Source: RGIG9379 sp031553005 | Lineage (GTDB): Bacteria > Bacteroidota > Bacteroidia > Bacteroidales > Paludibacteraceae | Direction: 5' to 3' | NCBI GenBank assembly: GCA_031553005.1 | Contig: JAVBMA010000047.1 | Location: 1-6,203 of the forward strand | Length of the DNA: 6,203 bases | Shown: positions 5,813-6,203 of the stretch, piece after piece | How the letters are laid out: every line of letters starts with the position of its first letter | Numbering within the stretch: the stretch's first letter is position 1 | Position numbers and translations under genes: made by a program | The notes under the pieces: generated by a model | The model's database searches: none | What the model saw: the letters and a program-made list of their open reading frames with translations, nothing else | What the model was told of the DNA's origin: nothing

Positions 5813-6083
5813 GCGGATAGTCAAGTTCATATGTTCTATATAGTTCGTACATTTGGGATAAACACGATGTTGTTGCTTAATGGGAAGGCTGGTATAAATA
5901 TTCAACTTATCGGTATAGATATGTTTGGGGTTTAGTGCTAAAACACTATCCAATACTTTTTTGATATTCTCTTTGATACGTCTGCCTACAAAAAAAATCA
6001 ATCACTTGCCTGGTTTTCCGGTTAATGGCATAAATCAACCATGTTTCTTTTTGTTTACTGCCATTTTTGTTGTGTTTTCTATA
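5813..6083 (-). pseudogene. Decayed IS1-type transposase fragment
   Basis: On the minus strand the 6083-5998 segment encodes ETWLIYAINRKTRQVIDFF, and the next segment continues in another frame with VGRRIKENIKK, HIYTDKLNIY and TNYIEHMNLTIR. Together these read as the catalytic half of an IS1-like DDE transposase: the second Asp (TDKLNIY) and the Glu (IEHMNL) are present. The frames join at a run of eight T on the coding strand (complement of 5990-5997); one T fewer would restore the frame. The usual continuation after NLTIR (THLKRLxRKTICFSKS) is missing, so homology stops near 5813. Upstream, an in-frame stop (6084-6086) cuts the frame; a possible further piece (LFVSKKAII) lies in another frame around 6085-6112. 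The first catalytic Asp and the N-terminal zinc-binding part are not recognisable. It is non-functional. Confidence 0.75.
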
Positions 6084-6126
6084 TTATCGCTTTTTTAGAA
6101 ACAAACAAAATGAAAATCAATAAGAT

Positions 6127-6203
6127 ATGAAGAAATCCTACCATACCGATTTCTCTATTCAGTTTCAACTTGGACTGCTCAATAAAGAAGATTGTAAAAA
6201 CAT
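6127..6203 (+). CDS. Start of an unidentified reading frame, possibly a transposase; runs off the window
   Basis: An ATG opens a frame of 25 complete codons to the window edge, beginning MKKSYHTDFSIQFQLGLLN. The Phe/Gln/Leu pattern followed by KEDCKNI recalls the N-terminal helix-turn-helix part of some Bacteroidetes transposases (IS3-like OrfA), but this is recollection on a short fragment. No Shine-Dalgarno or promoter match was found before it. Its place next to a transposase relic makes a second mobile element plausible. Confidence 0.35.
   Translation, partial: MKKSYHTDFSIQFQLGLLNKEDCKN

Overview
The window looks like an ordinary chromosomal segment of a Bacteroidales bacterium, class Bacteroidia. 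A Dysgonomonadaceae or Porphyromonadaceae relative is possible, but genus cannot be told from here. The grounds are low G+C, AT-rich leaders with little Shine-Dalgarno sequence, promoters of the Bacteroidetes sigma type (TTTG at -33 and TAnnTTTG at -7), and a gene set (arginyl-tRNA synthetase, HU, two rhomboids, membrane-anchored EEP protein) that I recall as a recurrent cluster in this order.

Layout. Positions 1-213 hold the end of an unknown flank, copy 1 of a 93-bp repeat, and a strong terminator that closes argS. argS (214-2007, minus) and an HU-type DNA-binding protein (2232-2504, minus) run leftward, each with its own hairpin terminator. A divergent intergenic region (2505-2725) carries a very good promoter for HU on the minus strand and a reasonable one for the first rhomboid protease on the plus strand. 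Rhomboid 1 (2726-3487) is followed by 346 bp without a gene, filled mostly with repetitive DNA: a REP-like motif, a 121-bp element with terminal inverted repeats that resembles a MITE, and copy 2 of the 93-bp repeat, which ends 13 bp before the start of rhomboid 2. Rhomboid 2 (3834-4706) overlaps by 56 bp with a membrane-anchored endonuclease/exonuclease/phosphatase-fold protein (4651-5805), so these two are almost certainly co-translated. The last 400 bp hold the decayed remnant of an IS1-type transposase on the minus strand, starting within about 10 bp of the EEP stop codon, and the first 25 or so codons of another reading frame on the plus strand, perhaps also a transposase.

Function. argS and HU are housekeeping genes (translation, nucleoid). 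The rightward group is a membrane module: two intramembrane serine proteases with intact Ser/His dyads and a membrane-bound enzyme whose catalytic domain is predicted to lie in the periplasm. Their physiological substrates cannot be read from the sequence.

I found no previously undescribed system. The points most worth a second look are the mobile or repetitive DNA between the two rhomboid genes and the transposase relic abutting the EEP gene.
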